NCBI RefSeq assembly: GCF_000789235.1
Contig: NZ_KN525716.1
Span: forward strand, 898,071-962,070
Length of the DNA: 64,000 bases
Reading direction: 5' to 3'
Source of the DNA: Wocania ichthyoenteri Th78
GTDB lineage: Bacteria > Bacteroidota > Bacteroidia > Flavobacteriales > Flavobacteriaceae
This document shows positions 15,223-24,271 of the stretch, piece by piece (position 1 is the stretch's first letter; each line of letters starts with the position of its first letter). Below the pieces are notes generated by a model that did not search any database, was not told the origin of the DNA, and was given only the letters and a program-made list of their open reading frames with translations. A program made the translations under genes and the position numbers.

Positions 15223-16107
15223 TTATATTTTAAATTTAAGTCCGGTTCTTAAATAAAACGCATTTACATCGTCTAATTTAAAAATTTCATCTCTATTTTC
15301 ATTTCGTAACACATTATTTAATCTGAAAGTATAACCTGTATACATATAAGCGACTAAATGTTTAGTAAAGCAATATTCGTACCCCAATCCTCCAATGGCA
15401 ACAGATAATGAAATATGATCTACATTTTCTCCATTTACAACCGAGGGCTCTTGTAAGTGAGCTAAGTAACCATCTAACCCCACAAAGGCTTGTAAATTAT
15501 TTTTTTTATTAAATGTGTATTTTAAATTAGACTTTGGCACTCCAGCATTAAAACTCCACTTATCATTAATTTCTCTATAATAACTTACAAACGGTAACGG
15601 AAATGGCAAGCCTGTAGTGGCATTGTAGGTTAACCCAAGAATTAATCGATATGGACGTTTTATGCTTTCATCTTTTGTTCTATCATTAATAAGATATAGT
15701 CCACCATTAATAAAGTAATCGTCTGAAGTTAATGATTTTGATAAAGTGGAAGCTATTCTTGGATTAAATTTTACACCAAACCGCCATTTTTCATTCCACT
15801 TAAAAGTATAACCAATATTTAAATCTATAATGTGAATTTTATTTAAAGTAGAAGTATTAAAAGGGTAATTATCTTCTAAATTAAGTAAAACCCGGTTGTA
15901 TTCTGCTCCAACAATTAAATAAGCATCCTCTTTAACTTCAATAGGGTAATTAATAAGAGCTCTTAATCTGGTGTATTGGTCTTCTGATTTATTTTTTGGA
16001 ATAAAAGAATATTCTAATCTTGCCAAATCTGTGAGTTGTGCATTTGAAAATTGACATACAAAAATTAGAAATAACATATATATCCATTTCAATTCTTGCT
16101 TTATCAT
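15223..16107 (-). CDS. Outer-membrane beta-barrel protein (DUF6268-like)
   Basis: 294 residues with a signal peptide (about 1-23, ending CQFSNA). The mature chain consists of alternating amphipathic strands with aromatic girdles (YLIVGAEYNRVLLNL, HIIDLNIGYTFKWN, WRFGVKFNPRIAST) and ends in KFKI after FYLRTGL, typical of an outer-membrane barrel. It resembles the DUF6268 group of small Bacteroidota barrels with no known transport role. It lies 2 bp upstream of the response-regulator gene and 33 bp after an MscS channel gene, so the three are likely one operon. Confidence 0.7.
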   Translation of the reverse strand: MIKQELKWIYMLFLIFVCQFSNAQLTDLARLEYSFIPKNKSEDQYTRLRALINYPIEVKEDAYLIVGAEYNRVLLNLEDNYPFNTSTLNKIHIIDLNIGYTFKWNEKWRFGVKFNPRIASTLSKSLTSDDYFINGGLYLINDRTKDESIKRPYRLILGLTYNATTGLPFPLPFVSYYREINDKWSFNAGVPKSNLKYTFNKKNNLQAFVGLDGYLAHLQEPSVVNGENVDHISLSVAIGGLGYEYCFTKHLVAYMYTGYTFRLNNVLRNENRDEIFKLDDVNAFYLRTGLKFKI

Positions 16108-16140
16108 ATTTAATATTATACTTTTTTAAAAAATTTAACT

Positions 16141-17070
16141 CTACTCTGTTTTTTGAATAATATGTACATCGCGTTGCGGAAATGGAATAGTTATATTGTT
16201 TTCTCTAAATAATTTATCTATTTCAAATCGAATATCGCTTTTAGGAAATTGTGCTTTAAAACTATCGTTAATAGTGAAGACTATTTTAAAGTTTAATGAG
16301 CTATCTCCAAAATCTGTAAATACCACTGTAGGTTCTGGTTGGCTAATAACATCTGGATGTGTGCTAGCTACTTGTAACAATAATTTTTTAACCAATTGCA
16401 CATCGCTACCATAAGCCACACCAACGTTTACAGATTCTCTAGTTGTTGAGCCGTTTTGTGTCCAATTATACAAGCTGTTTGTTAAATATAAATGGTTAGG
16501 AATCACCAGTACTTTATTATCAATGGTTACTGCTCGCGTTGTACGTAATTTAATTTCTTCAACGCGACCTACCTTACCTTCAATTTCAATAATATCGCCA
16601 ACATGAACTGACTGATCTATGAGTATAAAAATACCAGAGATAATGTCTTGAAATAAGGTTTGCAATGCTAAACCTATTCCTATTAATAAAGCCGCAGAAG
16701 CAGCAAAAATTGCTGTAACATTAATACCAATAGAGTCGAAAACAACTAGCATTACAATTATATAAATTACCCATCTTCCAAAAGAAAAAACAGTTGTGAA
16801 TTTTGCTTTATCATCGGCTGGCATATTCTTGGTAACAAGTTTTTTAACCCATCTTAAAATATATGTTGTTGCTACTATTACAAAAAGTACTAGTAAAACA
16901 TATTTAACCTTAAGTATTACATCGTGAGCATCATCACCAGTTCCATAAGTAAAATTGATGATTTTAAATTCAAGAAATTCTACAAGTTTTTCCCACAACG
17001 AACTTTCGGTAATTACATCACCTATTGATTCTGCTTCTTTTTCAATTTTATCTGTTATTTTATCTTGCAT
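16141..17070 (-). CDS. MscS-family mechanosensitive ion channel
   Basis: 309 residues with three predicted membrane helices (about 52-72, 92-112 and 118-140). The pore-lining helix is AIFAASAALLIGIGLALQTLFQDIISG, followed by the beta domain ILIDQSVHVGDIIEIEGKVGRVEEIKLRTT, which is diagnostic of MscS. A C-terminal alpha/beta domain (VNVGVAYGSDVQLVKKLL ... FPQRDVHI) forms the cytoplasmic cage. It should open under membrane tension to release solutes during hypo-osmotic shock. Its start abuts the stop of the ABC permease gene with no gap, indicating an operon. Confidence 0.93.
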   Translation of the reverse strand: MQDKITDKIEKEAESIGDVITESSLWEKLVEFLEFKIINFTYGTGDDAHDVILKVKYVLLVLFVIVATTYILRWVKKLVTKNMPADDKAKFTTVFSFGRWVIYIIVMLVVFDSIGINVTAIFAASAALLIGIGLALQTLFQDIISGIFILIDQSVHVGDIIEIEGKVGRVEEIKLRTTRAVTIDNKVLVIPNHLYLTNSLYNWTQNGSTTRESVNVGVAYGSDVQLVKKLLLQVASTHPDVISQPEPTVVFTDFGDSSLNFKIVFTINDSFKAQFPKSDIRFEIDKLFRENNITIPFPQRDVHIIQKTE

Positions 17071-18378
17071 TTAATACTTAATCCATTTTATTAATTCTTT
17101 ATAACTTGGTTTTTTTCCATACATTAAAATACCCACTCTATAAATTTTTGCTGCAAACCAAACGGTTAGCATAAATGTAGCAATTAATATTAGTAAGGAC
17201 AAAAGTTGTTGCCATAAAGGCACACCAAAAGGTATACGCATTAACATAACCACTGGTGATGTTAATGGAATGAATGAAAATATGGTAGACACCGTACCAT
17301 GCGGATCTTCAATAACTGTAAAAATACCTATATATACCGCCAGTATTAATGGCATTAAAATAGGTAACATAAATTGTTGAGTATCGGTTTCATTATCAAC
17401 TGCAGCGCCAATAGCAGCATAAAACGAGCTATATAATAAGTAGCCACTAATAAAAAATAAGATAAAGGCAATAATTAAATTTAAGATAGGCAAATTATAA
17501 AAAGCAGCTAAAATGTCTTGAACTTGCATATTAACCTCTGGATTCTCCATAGCTTGCTGCATCATGTCTTGCTGTGGTGATTGCGCCATATCAATTCCAA
17601 AAATTGCAGACACAATAGTCATTAAAACACCTCCTAAAATTAACCAAATTACAAATTGAGTAATACCAGCTAACGATGTACCAATAATTTTACCAAGCAT
17701 TAACTGTACTGGTTTTACAGACGAAATTATGACCTCTATAATTCTGCTAGTCTTTTCTTCAATAACACTACGCATAATCATATTGCCATAAATAATAATA
17801 AACATAAACAACAAGTAGCCAGCAATACCACCAAAAATAAGTTTAACAACACTATCTATTTTAGATGTCTTTTCGCCTTCAAAACTTTCTTGAGCAAGGT
17901 TTACATTTATTTTTGAAGCCTTAATCATCTCAACATCTACACCTTTTTGCTGAAGTTTTAAATTTGTTAGTTTTTTTTCTATTTTAGATTCTAAGCTAGA
18001 AATTAATGATAACGATGGTGACTCTTCTGAATAAAACTTAATATGCTTTGATAGCACATCAAAATCATCAAATTTCCCAATATGTAGTAAACCATAATTA
18101 GAGGTTTCTTTAACTATGGCTTTAGCATCGCTTAAAGACATATTTTGTAAAATATGGTAAGTTGTGTTTTCTGTATCTTTAAAAACTTCTTTTACTATTC
18201 CAGACTCATCTAAAACAGAAATAACCCGTGTTTTATTATTATTTAACTGCGATAAATAAGCAACAACCGAGATAAGCGCTATCATAATAATAGGGCTTAA
18301 AATAGTCATAATTATAAATGATTTGTTTTTAACTTTTGTTAAATATTCACGCTTTATTATAAGTGGTAAATGGTTCAT
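17071..18378 (-). CDS. ABC-2 type transporter permease (NatB-like)
   Basis: 435 residues. One N-terminal helix (about 22-44) is followed by a roughly 130-residue extracytoplasmic domain, then five or six C-terminal helices (for example ALFMFIIIYGNMIMRSVIEEKTSRI, residues about 190-215, with the EEKTSRIIEVIISSV coupling segment). This ABC-2/NatB layout is typical of export permeases, including Na+ efflux and lipid or drug export. It follows the ATPase gene by 5 bp and precedes the MscS gene directly. The substrate is unknown. Confidence 0.88.
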   Translation of the reverse strand: MNHLPLIIKREYLTKVKNKSFIIMTILSPIIMIALISVVAYLSQLNNNKTRVISVLDESGIVKEVFKDTENTTYHILQNMSLSDAKAIVKETSNYGLLHIGKFDDFDVLSKHIKFYSEESPSLSLISSLESKIEKKLTNLKLQQKGVDVEMIKASKINVNLAQESFEGEKTSKIDSVVKLIFGGIAGYLLFMFIIIYGNMIMRSVIEEKTSRIIEVIISSVKPVQLMLGKIIGTSLAGITQFVIWLILGGVLMTIVSAIFGIDMAQSPQQDMMQQAMENPEVNMQVQDILAAFYNLPILNLIIAFILFFISGYLLYSSFYAAIGAAVDNETDTQQFMLPILMPLILAVYIGIFTVIEDPHGTVSTIFSFIPLTSPVVMLMRIPFGVPLWQQLLSLLILIATFMLTVWFAAKIYRVGILMYGKKPSYKELIKWIKY

Positions 18379-18383
18379 AAAAA

Positions 18384-19310
18384 TTAATTATTCTTTACTG
18401 TTTGAATAAAAATATCGTTAACACTTGGAATTAATTCAACAAAATGAGAGACATTTCCTTTTGTTGTTAAATATGATAAAAAATCGTTTGGTTTATCGCC
18501 TTCGTTAAGCTTTATGTTTAGCTTCAACTCATCATCTAAAGTTTTAAAATTAGCATTCGAAACCCTAAATTTTTCTGACAATTCTTGTTGTAGAATGGTG
18601 TTCTCGTTTGTTTTAATGCCAACCTCATAAGTATTAGTTTTGTATTGACGTTTAACATCAACTAATTTACCATCTAAGATTTTATTAGATTGATGTATTA
18701 ATGCAATATCATCACATAACTCTTCAACAGATTCCATACGGTGTGTTGAAAAAATAATAGTCGCCCCGTTTTCTCGTAAACGCAAAATTTCGTCTTTAAT
18801 TAAATTAGCATTTATGGGGTCGAATCCCGAAAAAGGTTCATCGAAAATCAATAATTTTGGCTCGTGCAATACCGTTACTACAAACTGTATTTTTTGTGCC
18901 ATGCCTTTTGATAATTCTTGGATTTTTTTATTCCACCAATCGCCAATTTCCAAACGGTCAAACCAATATTTTAATCGGGTTTTAGCTTCAGCCTTACTTA
19001 AGCCTTTTAATTGCGCTAAGTACAAAGCTTGCTCTCCTACTTTCATAGATTTATATAACCCACGTTCTTCTGGTAAATAACCAATATCCTTTATATGATT
19101 TTGATTTAGCAATTCACCATCTAAATGTACCGTACCAGTATCTGGCATGGTAATTTGATTAATGATTCGTATTAGTGTAGTTTTTCCTGCACCATTAGGC
19201 CCTAACAATCCAAAAATACTACCTTTTGGTACTTGAATAGAAACATTATTTAATGCTTTGAAATTACCGAAATTTTTAGAGACTGAATCAGCCACTAATA
19301 GATTATTCAT
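18384..19310 (-). CDS. ABC transporter ATP-binding protein (NatA-like)
   Basis: 308 residues. An ATPase domain (1-220) has Walker [13 protein letters not shown], signature LSKGMAQKIQ (an LSGGQ variant), Walker B LLIFDEPFSGFD and H-loop STHRMESVEELC. A C-terminal DUF4162-like domain (about 225-308) is typical of ATPases paired with ABC-2 permeases. It powers the permease encoded 5 bp downstream. The variant signature LSKGM is common in this subfamily. Two hairpins separate it from dnaJ upstream. Confidence 0.92.
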   Translation of the reverse strand: MNNLLVADSVSKNFGNFKALNNVSIQVPKGSIFGLLGPNGAGKTTLIRIINQITMPDTGTVHLDGELLNQNHIKDIGYLPEERGLYKSMKVGEQALYLAQLKGLSKAEAKTRLKYWFDRLEIGDWWNKKIQELSKGMAQKIQFVVTVLHEPKLLIFDEPFSGFDPINANLIKDEILRLRENGATIIFSTHRMESVEELCDDIALIHQSNKILDGKLVDVKRQYKTNTYEVGIKTNENTILQQELSEKFRVSNANFKTLDDELKLNIKLNEGDKPNDFLSYLTTKGNVSHFVELIPSVNDIFIQTVKNN

Positions 19311-19415
19311 TCAAAAAATTTTAGTGTTTAAAATAAGTATGGTAAATATATTAAATGTTACAACCAACATTTAAAATTAATTGATAAAACATATAGAAAT
19401 TAGCTTTTAATACTA

Positions 19416-19451
19416 AAAACAAAACCCACCCTTAAAAAAATTAAGGATGGG
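19416..19451 (-). terminator. Intrinsic terminator downstream of dnaJ
   Basis: Stem CCCACCCTTAA / TTAAGGATGGG (one mismatch) with an A5 loop. On the minus strand it is followed by a T-rich tail, as expected for a dnaJ terminator. Confidence 0.75.
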
Positions 19452-19478
19452 AAAAAAATTGCTATGAAAAAGAAAAAT

Positions 19479-19502
19479 TATCACTAAAGTTAATTAGTGA
19501 TA
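19479..19502. terminator. 9-bp hairpin after dnaJ
   Basis: Perfect inverted repeat TATCACTAA / TTAGTGATA with a 6-nt loop, between the dnaJ stop and the stronger hairpin. It may assist termination; it lacks a clear T-tract on the minus strand. Confidence 0.4.
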
Positions 19503-19568
19503 GTCCAAATATAAGTTTTTTTTTGCAATTAATATAAAAACTATAAGAGAACTTTGTATTTTCTAATA

Positions 19569-20687
19569 CTAAGAAAACATATCTTTTACCTTTTCAAAAA
19601 ATGATTTATCTGAACTTTCTGGCTTCGGAGAAAAATGTTCATCATCTCTCATACTTTCAAAAAATTCTTTTTGTTGTTTATTTAATGTTTTAGGTGTCCA
19701 AACGTTTACATGCACTAAAAGATCGCCTTTTCCATACCCATTAATACTTGGAATTCCTTTTCCGCGTAAGCGCAAAATTTTACCCGATTGTACACCAGCT
19801 TCAACTTTTATACGCACTTTTCCTGTAACGGTATCAATCTCTTTTGAGGTGCCTAAAACCGCATCAGGATAACTTACATATAAATCGTAATGTAAATTAT
19901 CGCCCTCGCGTTGTAATGTATCATGATCTTCTTCCTCGATAGCAACTAATAAATCGCCAGAAAAGCCATTTCCTGGAGCATCATTACCTTTTCCAGAGAC
20001 TTTAAGCTGCATACCGTCTACTACACCTGCTGGTATTTTAATAGATACGGTTTCTTCTGCTACTTTTAAACCTTGTGCATCAGCATCGGCAGGTTTTTTG
20101 TCAATAGTTTGTCCTGCGCCTCCACAAACATTACATGGTGCCGAGGTTTGCATGCGTCCTAAAATAGTGTTTGTAATACGTGTAACTTGTCCGCTACCAT
20201 TACAAGTAGAACAGGTTTTATAAGTGGTTCCTGGTGCTTGAACTTTACGTTTTACTTTAATTTTTTTCTCAACACCATTGGCTATTTCTTCGAGTGTTAG
20301 TTTAACTCTAATACGAAGGTTACTGCCTTTTACTCTGCGTTGACCACCGCCACCACCAAAGCCAGAAAATCCGCCGCCAAAACCACCACCAAAGATATCA
20401 CCAAACTGACTGAATATATCGTCCATATTCATACCGCCACCACCAAAGCCACCACCGCCATTTTCAAAGGCTTGATGACCAAATTGATCGTAACGTGCTT
20501 TTTTATCAGCATCACTTAGCACCTCGTAAGCTTCGGCTGCTTCCTTAAATTTTGCTTCAGCGCCTTTATCGTCTGGATTTTTATCAGGGTGAAATTCAAT
20601 CGCTTTTTTTCGGTATGCCTTTTTAATTTCGGCAGCACTAGCACCTTTACTTACTCCTAATATTTCGTAATAGTCTTTTTTAGCCAT
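19569..20687 (-). CDS. dnaJ: Chaperone DnaJ with a single zinc centre
   Basis: 372-residue Hsp40 co-chaperone that stimulates DnaK ATPase and delivers unfolded clients. The J domain (1-70) carries HPD at 33-35, followed by a long Gly/Phe region (75-117), a zinc domain and C-terminal substrate-binding domains. Only two CxxCxGxG motifs exist, CSTCNGSG (159-166) and CNVCGGAG (185-192). Their spacing and the [11 protein letters not shown] linker align with motifs 2 and 3 of E. coli DnaJ (zinc centre II); motifs 1 and 4 are replaced. grpE lies 76 bp upstream, forming the usual pair; dnaK is not in the window. Confidence 0.97.
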   Translation of the reverse strand: MAKKDYYEILGVSKGASAAEIKKAYRKKAIEFHPDKNPDDKGAEAKFKEAAEAYEVLSDADKKARYDQFGHQAFENGGGGFGGGGMNMDDIFSQFGDIFGGGFGGGFSGFGGGGGQRRVKGSNLRIRVKLTLEEIANGVEKKIKVKRKVQAPGTTYKTCSTCNGSGQVTRITNTILGRMQTSAPCNVCGGAGQTIDKKPADADAQGLKVAEETVSIKIPAGVVDGMQLKVSGKGNDAPGNGFSGDLLVAIEEEDHDTLQREGDNLHYDLYVSYPDAVLGTSKEIDTVTGKVRIKVEAGVQSGKILRLRGKGIPSINGYGKGDLLVHVNVWTPKTLNKQQKEFFESMRDDEHFSPKPESSDKSFFEKVKDMFS

Positions 20688-20710
20688 ATCCTATCCTAAA
20701 CCCTTTCCAT

Positions 20711-20733
20711 ACTTCGACTGCGCTCAGTACAAG
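20711..20733. repeat. Dispersed intergenic repeat, copy 1
   Basis: ACTTCGACTGCGCTCAGTAC followed by AAG sits between grpE and dnaJ. Diverged copies occur at 36123-36143 and 36212-36234. The best-preserved of the three. Confidence 0.55.
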
Positions 20734-20762
20734 CTGGAAAAGCTTTTTTAAATTAATTTTAT

Positions 20763-21296
20763 TTATTGCCCAATTACAACTTTAGGAAAACGTATTATTT
20801 TTTCCCCTAGCTTATATCCTTTTTCTACAACATCAATGATTTTTCCTTTTAAATCGTCTGTTGGTGCTGGTATTTGCGTTATAGCTTCGTGGTTATCTGC
20901 ATTGAAATCATCTCCTTTTTCAATTGCTATTGCAATTAAACCTTTTTGTTCTAATGTTTTTACTAATTTTTGGTAAATTAATAATACGCCTTTACGCAAT
21001 TCTTCCGCTTCTTTATCTTCTTCAATATGTGTTAAAGCACGCTCAAAATCATCAAGAACTGGCAATAAGGTTTTCATGACATCCTCACTTGCTGTCGAAA
21101 ATAATTCGATACGCTCCTTAGAGGTTCTTCGCTTATAATTTTCAAATTCTGCAAATAAACGCAAAAACTTATCTTTTTCTTGCTTTAATTCGTCTTGAAG
21201 CTTTTCTTCAACAGTTTGCTCTTCAACATCAACGGTTTCGGTTTGTACGTTTTCAACCTGTTCTTTCTCTATATCTTTTTTATCCTTTTTACCCAT
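20763..21296 (-). CDS. grpE: Nucleotide exchange factor GrpE
   Basis: 177 residues. A charged, low-complexity N-terminus is followed by the long dimer-forming helix (EKLQDELKQEKDKFLRLFAEFENYKRR) and the compact beta domain with GVLLIYQKLVKTLEQKG, NADNHEAITQIPAP and KVVIGQ at the end. It releases ADP from DnaK and acts as a thermosensor. It is the first gene of grpE-dnaJ. No HrcA or CIRCE element was recognised upstream. Confidence 0.97.
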   Translation of the reverse strand: MGKKDKKDIEKEQVENVQTETVDVEEQTVEEKLQDELKQEKDKFLRLFAEFENYKRRTSKERIELFSTASEDVMKTLLPVLDDFERALTHIEEDKEAEELRKGVLLIYQKLVKTLEQKGLIAIAIEKGDDFNADNHEAITQIPAPTDDLKGKIIDVVEKGYKLGEKIIRFPKVVIGQ

Positions 21297-21453
21297 TGCA
21301 AAATTTAATTTATTCGAATACTAAAATAGGTTGGCAAAAGTACTGCCATTATTATAAAAATGTCAAAATGTCACGAAAAAAATTTAATATTTTTTTAGCA
21401 AAAAAGAGTAATCAATTAACTAATTTTACAACTTAACACTAAAAACATTGAAA

Positions 21454-22110
21454 ATGAAAAAAAGTATTGCTACACTATTTACTATTGCAGCATTGGTTGT
21501 AAGTACAACTGGATGTAAAGACAAAGCTAAAGAAGCAAACACAAAAGAAGCTGAAACAGTAGCAACTACTGAAGCTACAGCCGAAAAATACACAGCTAAC
21601 ATAACCGAATCTACAATTGAGTGGAAAGGGTTTAAACCTACAGGCACTCATACCGGAACTATTAATTTAGAAAACGGAGTACTTAATTTAACCGATGGAA
21701 AAATTAACAGCGGTACGTTTTTAATTGATATGAAATCTATTGAGGTTACAGACATTCCTAAAGAAGATGAGTATAACGGAAAACTTGTTGGACATTTAAA
21801 AAATGCTGATTTTTTTGATGTTGAAAAATATCCAAGCGCCGCTTTTGAAATTACTGGTTTAAGTGAAGCAGAAGGAAAAACCATGTTATCTGGAAACTTA
21901 ACACTTAAAGAAACTAAAAACAATGTTACATTTCCTGTAATGGTTACTAATACGGATGGCGCAGTAACATTAACTAGCGAAACGTTTACAATAGACCGCT
22001 CTAAATGGAATGTAAAATATGGCTCTAAGTCGTTTTTTGATGATTTAGGTGATAAGTTTATTAATGACGATATTGAATTAAAAATTACAGTTAAGGCTAC
22101 AAAATCTTAA
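21454..22110 (+). CDS. YceI-family lipoprotein
   Basis: 218 residues from ATG 21454 (a TTG 6 bp upstream is less likely). The signal peptide ends in a lipobox with Cys21 (STTGCKDK), so the protein is a lipoprotein. An acidic, Ala/Thr-rich spacer is followed by a YceI lipocalin-like domain (about 55-218) with IEWKGFKPTGTHTGTI, GTFLIDMKSIEVTDI, LVGHLKNADFFDVEKYP and TIDRSKWNVKYGSKSFF. YceI proteins bind polyisoprenoids or amphiphiles in the periplasm. It is transcribed alone and is followed by a strong terminator. Confidence 0.92.
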   Translation: MKKSIATLFTIAALVVSTTGCKDKAKEANTKEAETVATTEATAEKYTANITESTIEWKGFKPTGTHTGTINLENGVLNLTDGKINSGTFLIDMKSIEVTDIPKEDEYNGKLVGHLKNADFFDVEKYPSAAFEITGLSEAEGKTMLSGNLTLKETKNNVTFPVMVTNTDGAVTLTSETFTIDRSKWNVKYGSKSFFDDLGDKFINDDIELKITVKATKS

Positions 22111-22128
22111 ACTGAAATTTATTTTATT

Positions 22129-22166
22129 AAAAGCCACTTTGTTTACACAAAGTGGCTTTTTGTTTT
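22129..22166 (+). terminator. Intrinsic terminator after the YceI gene
   Basis: Perfect 13-bp stem AAAAGCCACTTTG / CAAAGTGGCTTTT with a 6-nt loop, followed by TGTTTTT. Confidence 0.92.
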
Positions 22167-22282
22167 TGGCTGCTATTTGACAATCTCATAAAAAATGTCG
22201 AAATTCGGTTTAACAATCGATAAAGTTCATCGAAACAGAGCTTTATCTTCACATTATGCTTCATAAAATCAACCATTAACCA

Positions 22283-23059
22283 ATGATTAAATTCTTTAGA
22301 AAAATTAGACAAAAAATGCTGACCGAAAATAAATTCAGCAAGTATCTAATTTATACTATTGGAGAAATCATACTTGTTGTTATTGGAATTTTAATAGCAC
22401 TTTCAATCAATAATCAGAATGAAAATAGAAAAAATCAAGAATTAGTTTCAATTTACAAAACCGAACTTATTAACGATTTATTATTGGATGTTAGTCATTT
22501 TAAATTTCATTTATCTCATGCAAAAGAAGAAAACAAAACTATTGATAGCTTAAGAACAATTCTTGAACGTCCAGACTCTAATGAAGACACTTTAAACAAT
22601 ATCATAAGACAAAGCTTGACTTATTTTAAAAGAGAACCATGGATAATGTTAGCCACAACTGAATATCCGCTTATTAGCGACAATACTTTTAAATCACTTC
22701 AGAATTCGGGTCAAATAACTTTGCTTGACAACAAACTGCAAGAGGAATTAGTTAGTTTTTATGGCTATACCCAAAAATAAACCTTTATGATTCAAGAAAT
22801 AATAACGAATAAAAATGAAGTGTATTTTGACTATATAAACAATATTCCTGCAAAACAATCAAATGAAATGAATATTGTAAACTCAAATCTTTACAATAAG
22901 CTATGGTACAATGTTGACTGGAATTATGTACAGATTAAGTTTGTTAGTTTACTGAATACATATTATGAACGAAATTTAAAAACGAAATTTTTTAACGATA
23001 TGCGACTTTATAAAACTAAAATAATGATTAACCAATTAAAATCTGACTTAAAAAAATAA
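22283..23059 (+). pseudogene. DUF6090-family membrane-anchored protein, split by one stop codon
   Basis: One reading frame runs from 22283 to 23059 but is interrupted by TAA at 22778-22780. The first part (165 residues) begins MIKFFRKIRQKMLTENKFSKY and has a single transmembrane helix YTIGEIILVVIGILIALSIN, the DUF6090 signature. The second part (90 residues, first ATG 22787) completes the usual tail, ending QLKSDLKK. No frameshift is needed, so a single nonsense change has split an otherwise intact gene of about 258 codons. The family is of unknown function and very common in Flavobacteriia. The split product may still be made as a truncated membrane protein. Confidence 0.8.
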
Positions 23060-23083
23060 CGAAAGCACAATAAAGTATAGCCC

Positions 23084-23166
23084 ATTGCGACTGAATTCCT
23101 AATCGAAATTCATTGCAATTTGTTATCTTTCGATTACGGCGGAAAGAATCCTAAAAATTTTTCCGC
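23084..23166. other. Structured intergenic sequence with two imperfect hairpins
   Basis: ATTGC (23084-23088) faces GCAAT (23115-23119) with further GAATTC/GAAATTC pairing inside. Then GCGGAAA (23139-23145) pairs with TTTCCGC (23160-23166). It lies between the broken DUF6090 gene and the DUF1801 gene. No coding potential was seen. Confidence 0.45.
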
Positions 23167-23213
23167 AACGAAACCATACACAAAATTGTTTAACATAACT
23201 TCAAAAAGCATCA

Positions 23214-23807
23214 ATGAAAAAAATATACTCCGTTGAAGAATACATTGAAGAAAACGATCATTTTAGTGAAGCTTTAACTCTTTTACGAGATATAATAAAC
23301 ACAACCGAACTTGAAGAAACTGTAAAGTGGAGCGCACCTGTTTACAGTATAAACAATAAAAATGTAATTGGTTTGGGGGCTTTTAAAAACCATTTTGGAA
23401 TTTGGTTTTTTAACGGTGTATTTTTAAAAGATGAGCACAAAATATTAGTAAACGCACAAGAAGAAAAAACAAAAGCCTTACGGCAAATGCGATTTGTATC
23501 GATTAATGATATTGATAAAAATATTGTTCTAGCCTATGTTAAAGAAGCCATAGAAAACCAAAAATTAGGTAAAGAAATTAAACCTGATAGAAGTAAAAAA
23601 GAAACGGTTATTCCGAAAGAATTAAAAGCTATTTTGGTAAACGATTTAAAAGTAAGTTTTAACAACTTATCCGCTTACAAACAACGTGAATATTGTGAAT
23701 ATATTAGTTCGGCAAAAAGAGAAGCGACCAAGAAAACACGTTTAGAGAAAATTAAGCCTATGATACTTCAAGGTGTTGGTTTAAACGATAAGTACAAAAA
23801 TTGCTGA
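23214..23807 (+). CDS. DUF1801 / YdeI-family protein
   Basis: 197 residues. The N-terminal DUF1801 part (1-115) contains ETVKWSAPVYSINNKNVIGLGAFKNHFGIWFF, the usual signature. The C-terminal YdeI/OmdA part contains IPKELKAILVND and YKQREYCEYISSAKREATKKTRLEKI, matching the bacteriocin-protection YdeI/OmpD-associated family. Function is uncertain; some relatives are linked to tolerance of toxic compounds. It is preceded by the structured intergenic region and stands alone. Confidence 0.8.
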   Translation: MKKIYSVEEYIEENDHFSEALTLLRDIINTTELEETVKWSAPVYSINNKNVIGLGAFKNHFGIWFFNGVFLKDEHKILVNAQEEKTKALRQMRFVSINDIDKNIVLAYVKEAIENQKLGKEIKPDRSKKETVIPKELKAILVNDLKVSFNNLSAYKQREYCEYISSAKREATKKTRLEKIKPMILQGVGLNDKYKNC

Positions 23808-23864
23808 TTTTAAAAGAGTAATGTTATTAACGAAGTATAAAGAGCAATCTAATAACTAAGAAAC

Positions 23865-23900
23865 TTCTCATCGCTCGTTTCTCGCTCTGTCGGAATAACG
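23865..23900. repeat. Candidate dispersed intergenic repeat
   Basis: TTCTCATCGCTCGTTTCTCG then CTCTGTCGGAATAACG resembles short intergenic repeats seen across flavobacterial genomes. No second copy is in this window, so the call rests on recollection of the pattern. Confidence 0.25.
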
Positions 23901-23918
23901 AACCAAATGATAAGAACA

Positions 23919-23950
23919 AAAAAAGCTTCCAAAATAGGAAGCTTTTAAAA
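23919..23950. terminator. Bidirectional terminator between the DUF1801 gene and yajC
   Basis: Perfect 10-bp stem AAAAGCTTCC / GGAAGCTTTT with a 6-nt loop, flanked by A- and T-rich tracts. It serves convergent genes. Confidence 0.85.
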
Positions 23951-23969
23951 TAATTAAAAAATGTATTAT

Positions 23970-24260
23970 TTATTTAACTGTTGCTGGTGCGTTTAATTTA
24001 CTACTCATCTCCATAGAAATAGCAGAGCGTTCAAACTTTATTTTACCAGACATGGTTTCAATAACACAGCTATTGTCTTTATCATTAAGCTCTAAAACTT
24101 TACCGTGCATACCACTTTTAGTAACTACTTTATCACCACGTTTTAATTCGGCTGCAAACTTTTTTTCTTTTTTAGCACGTTTCATTTGTGGTGCAATCAT
24201 AAAAAAGTATATGACTACAAACATTAATACAAACGGCATAAATTGTCCTAAATCTCCCAT
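23970..24260 (-). CDS. yajC: Preprotein translocase accessory subunit YajC
   Basis: 96 residues with one N-terminal membrane helix (FMPFVLMFVVIYFFMIAPQMKR) followed by a small cytoplasmic beta domain (FAAELKRGDKVVTKSGMHGKVLEL), both typical of YajC. It associates with SecDF and SecYEG in the inner membrane. It lies 11 bp after the DUF1573 lipoprotein gene, with nusB upstream, a conserved flavobacterial order. Confidence 0.95.
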   Translation of the reverse strand: MGDLGQFMPFVLMFVVIYFFMIAPQMKRAKKEKKFAAELKRGDKVVTKSGMHGKVLELNDKDNSCVIETMSGKIKFERSAISMEMSSKLNAPATVK

Positions 24261-24271
24261 TAACTATTATA

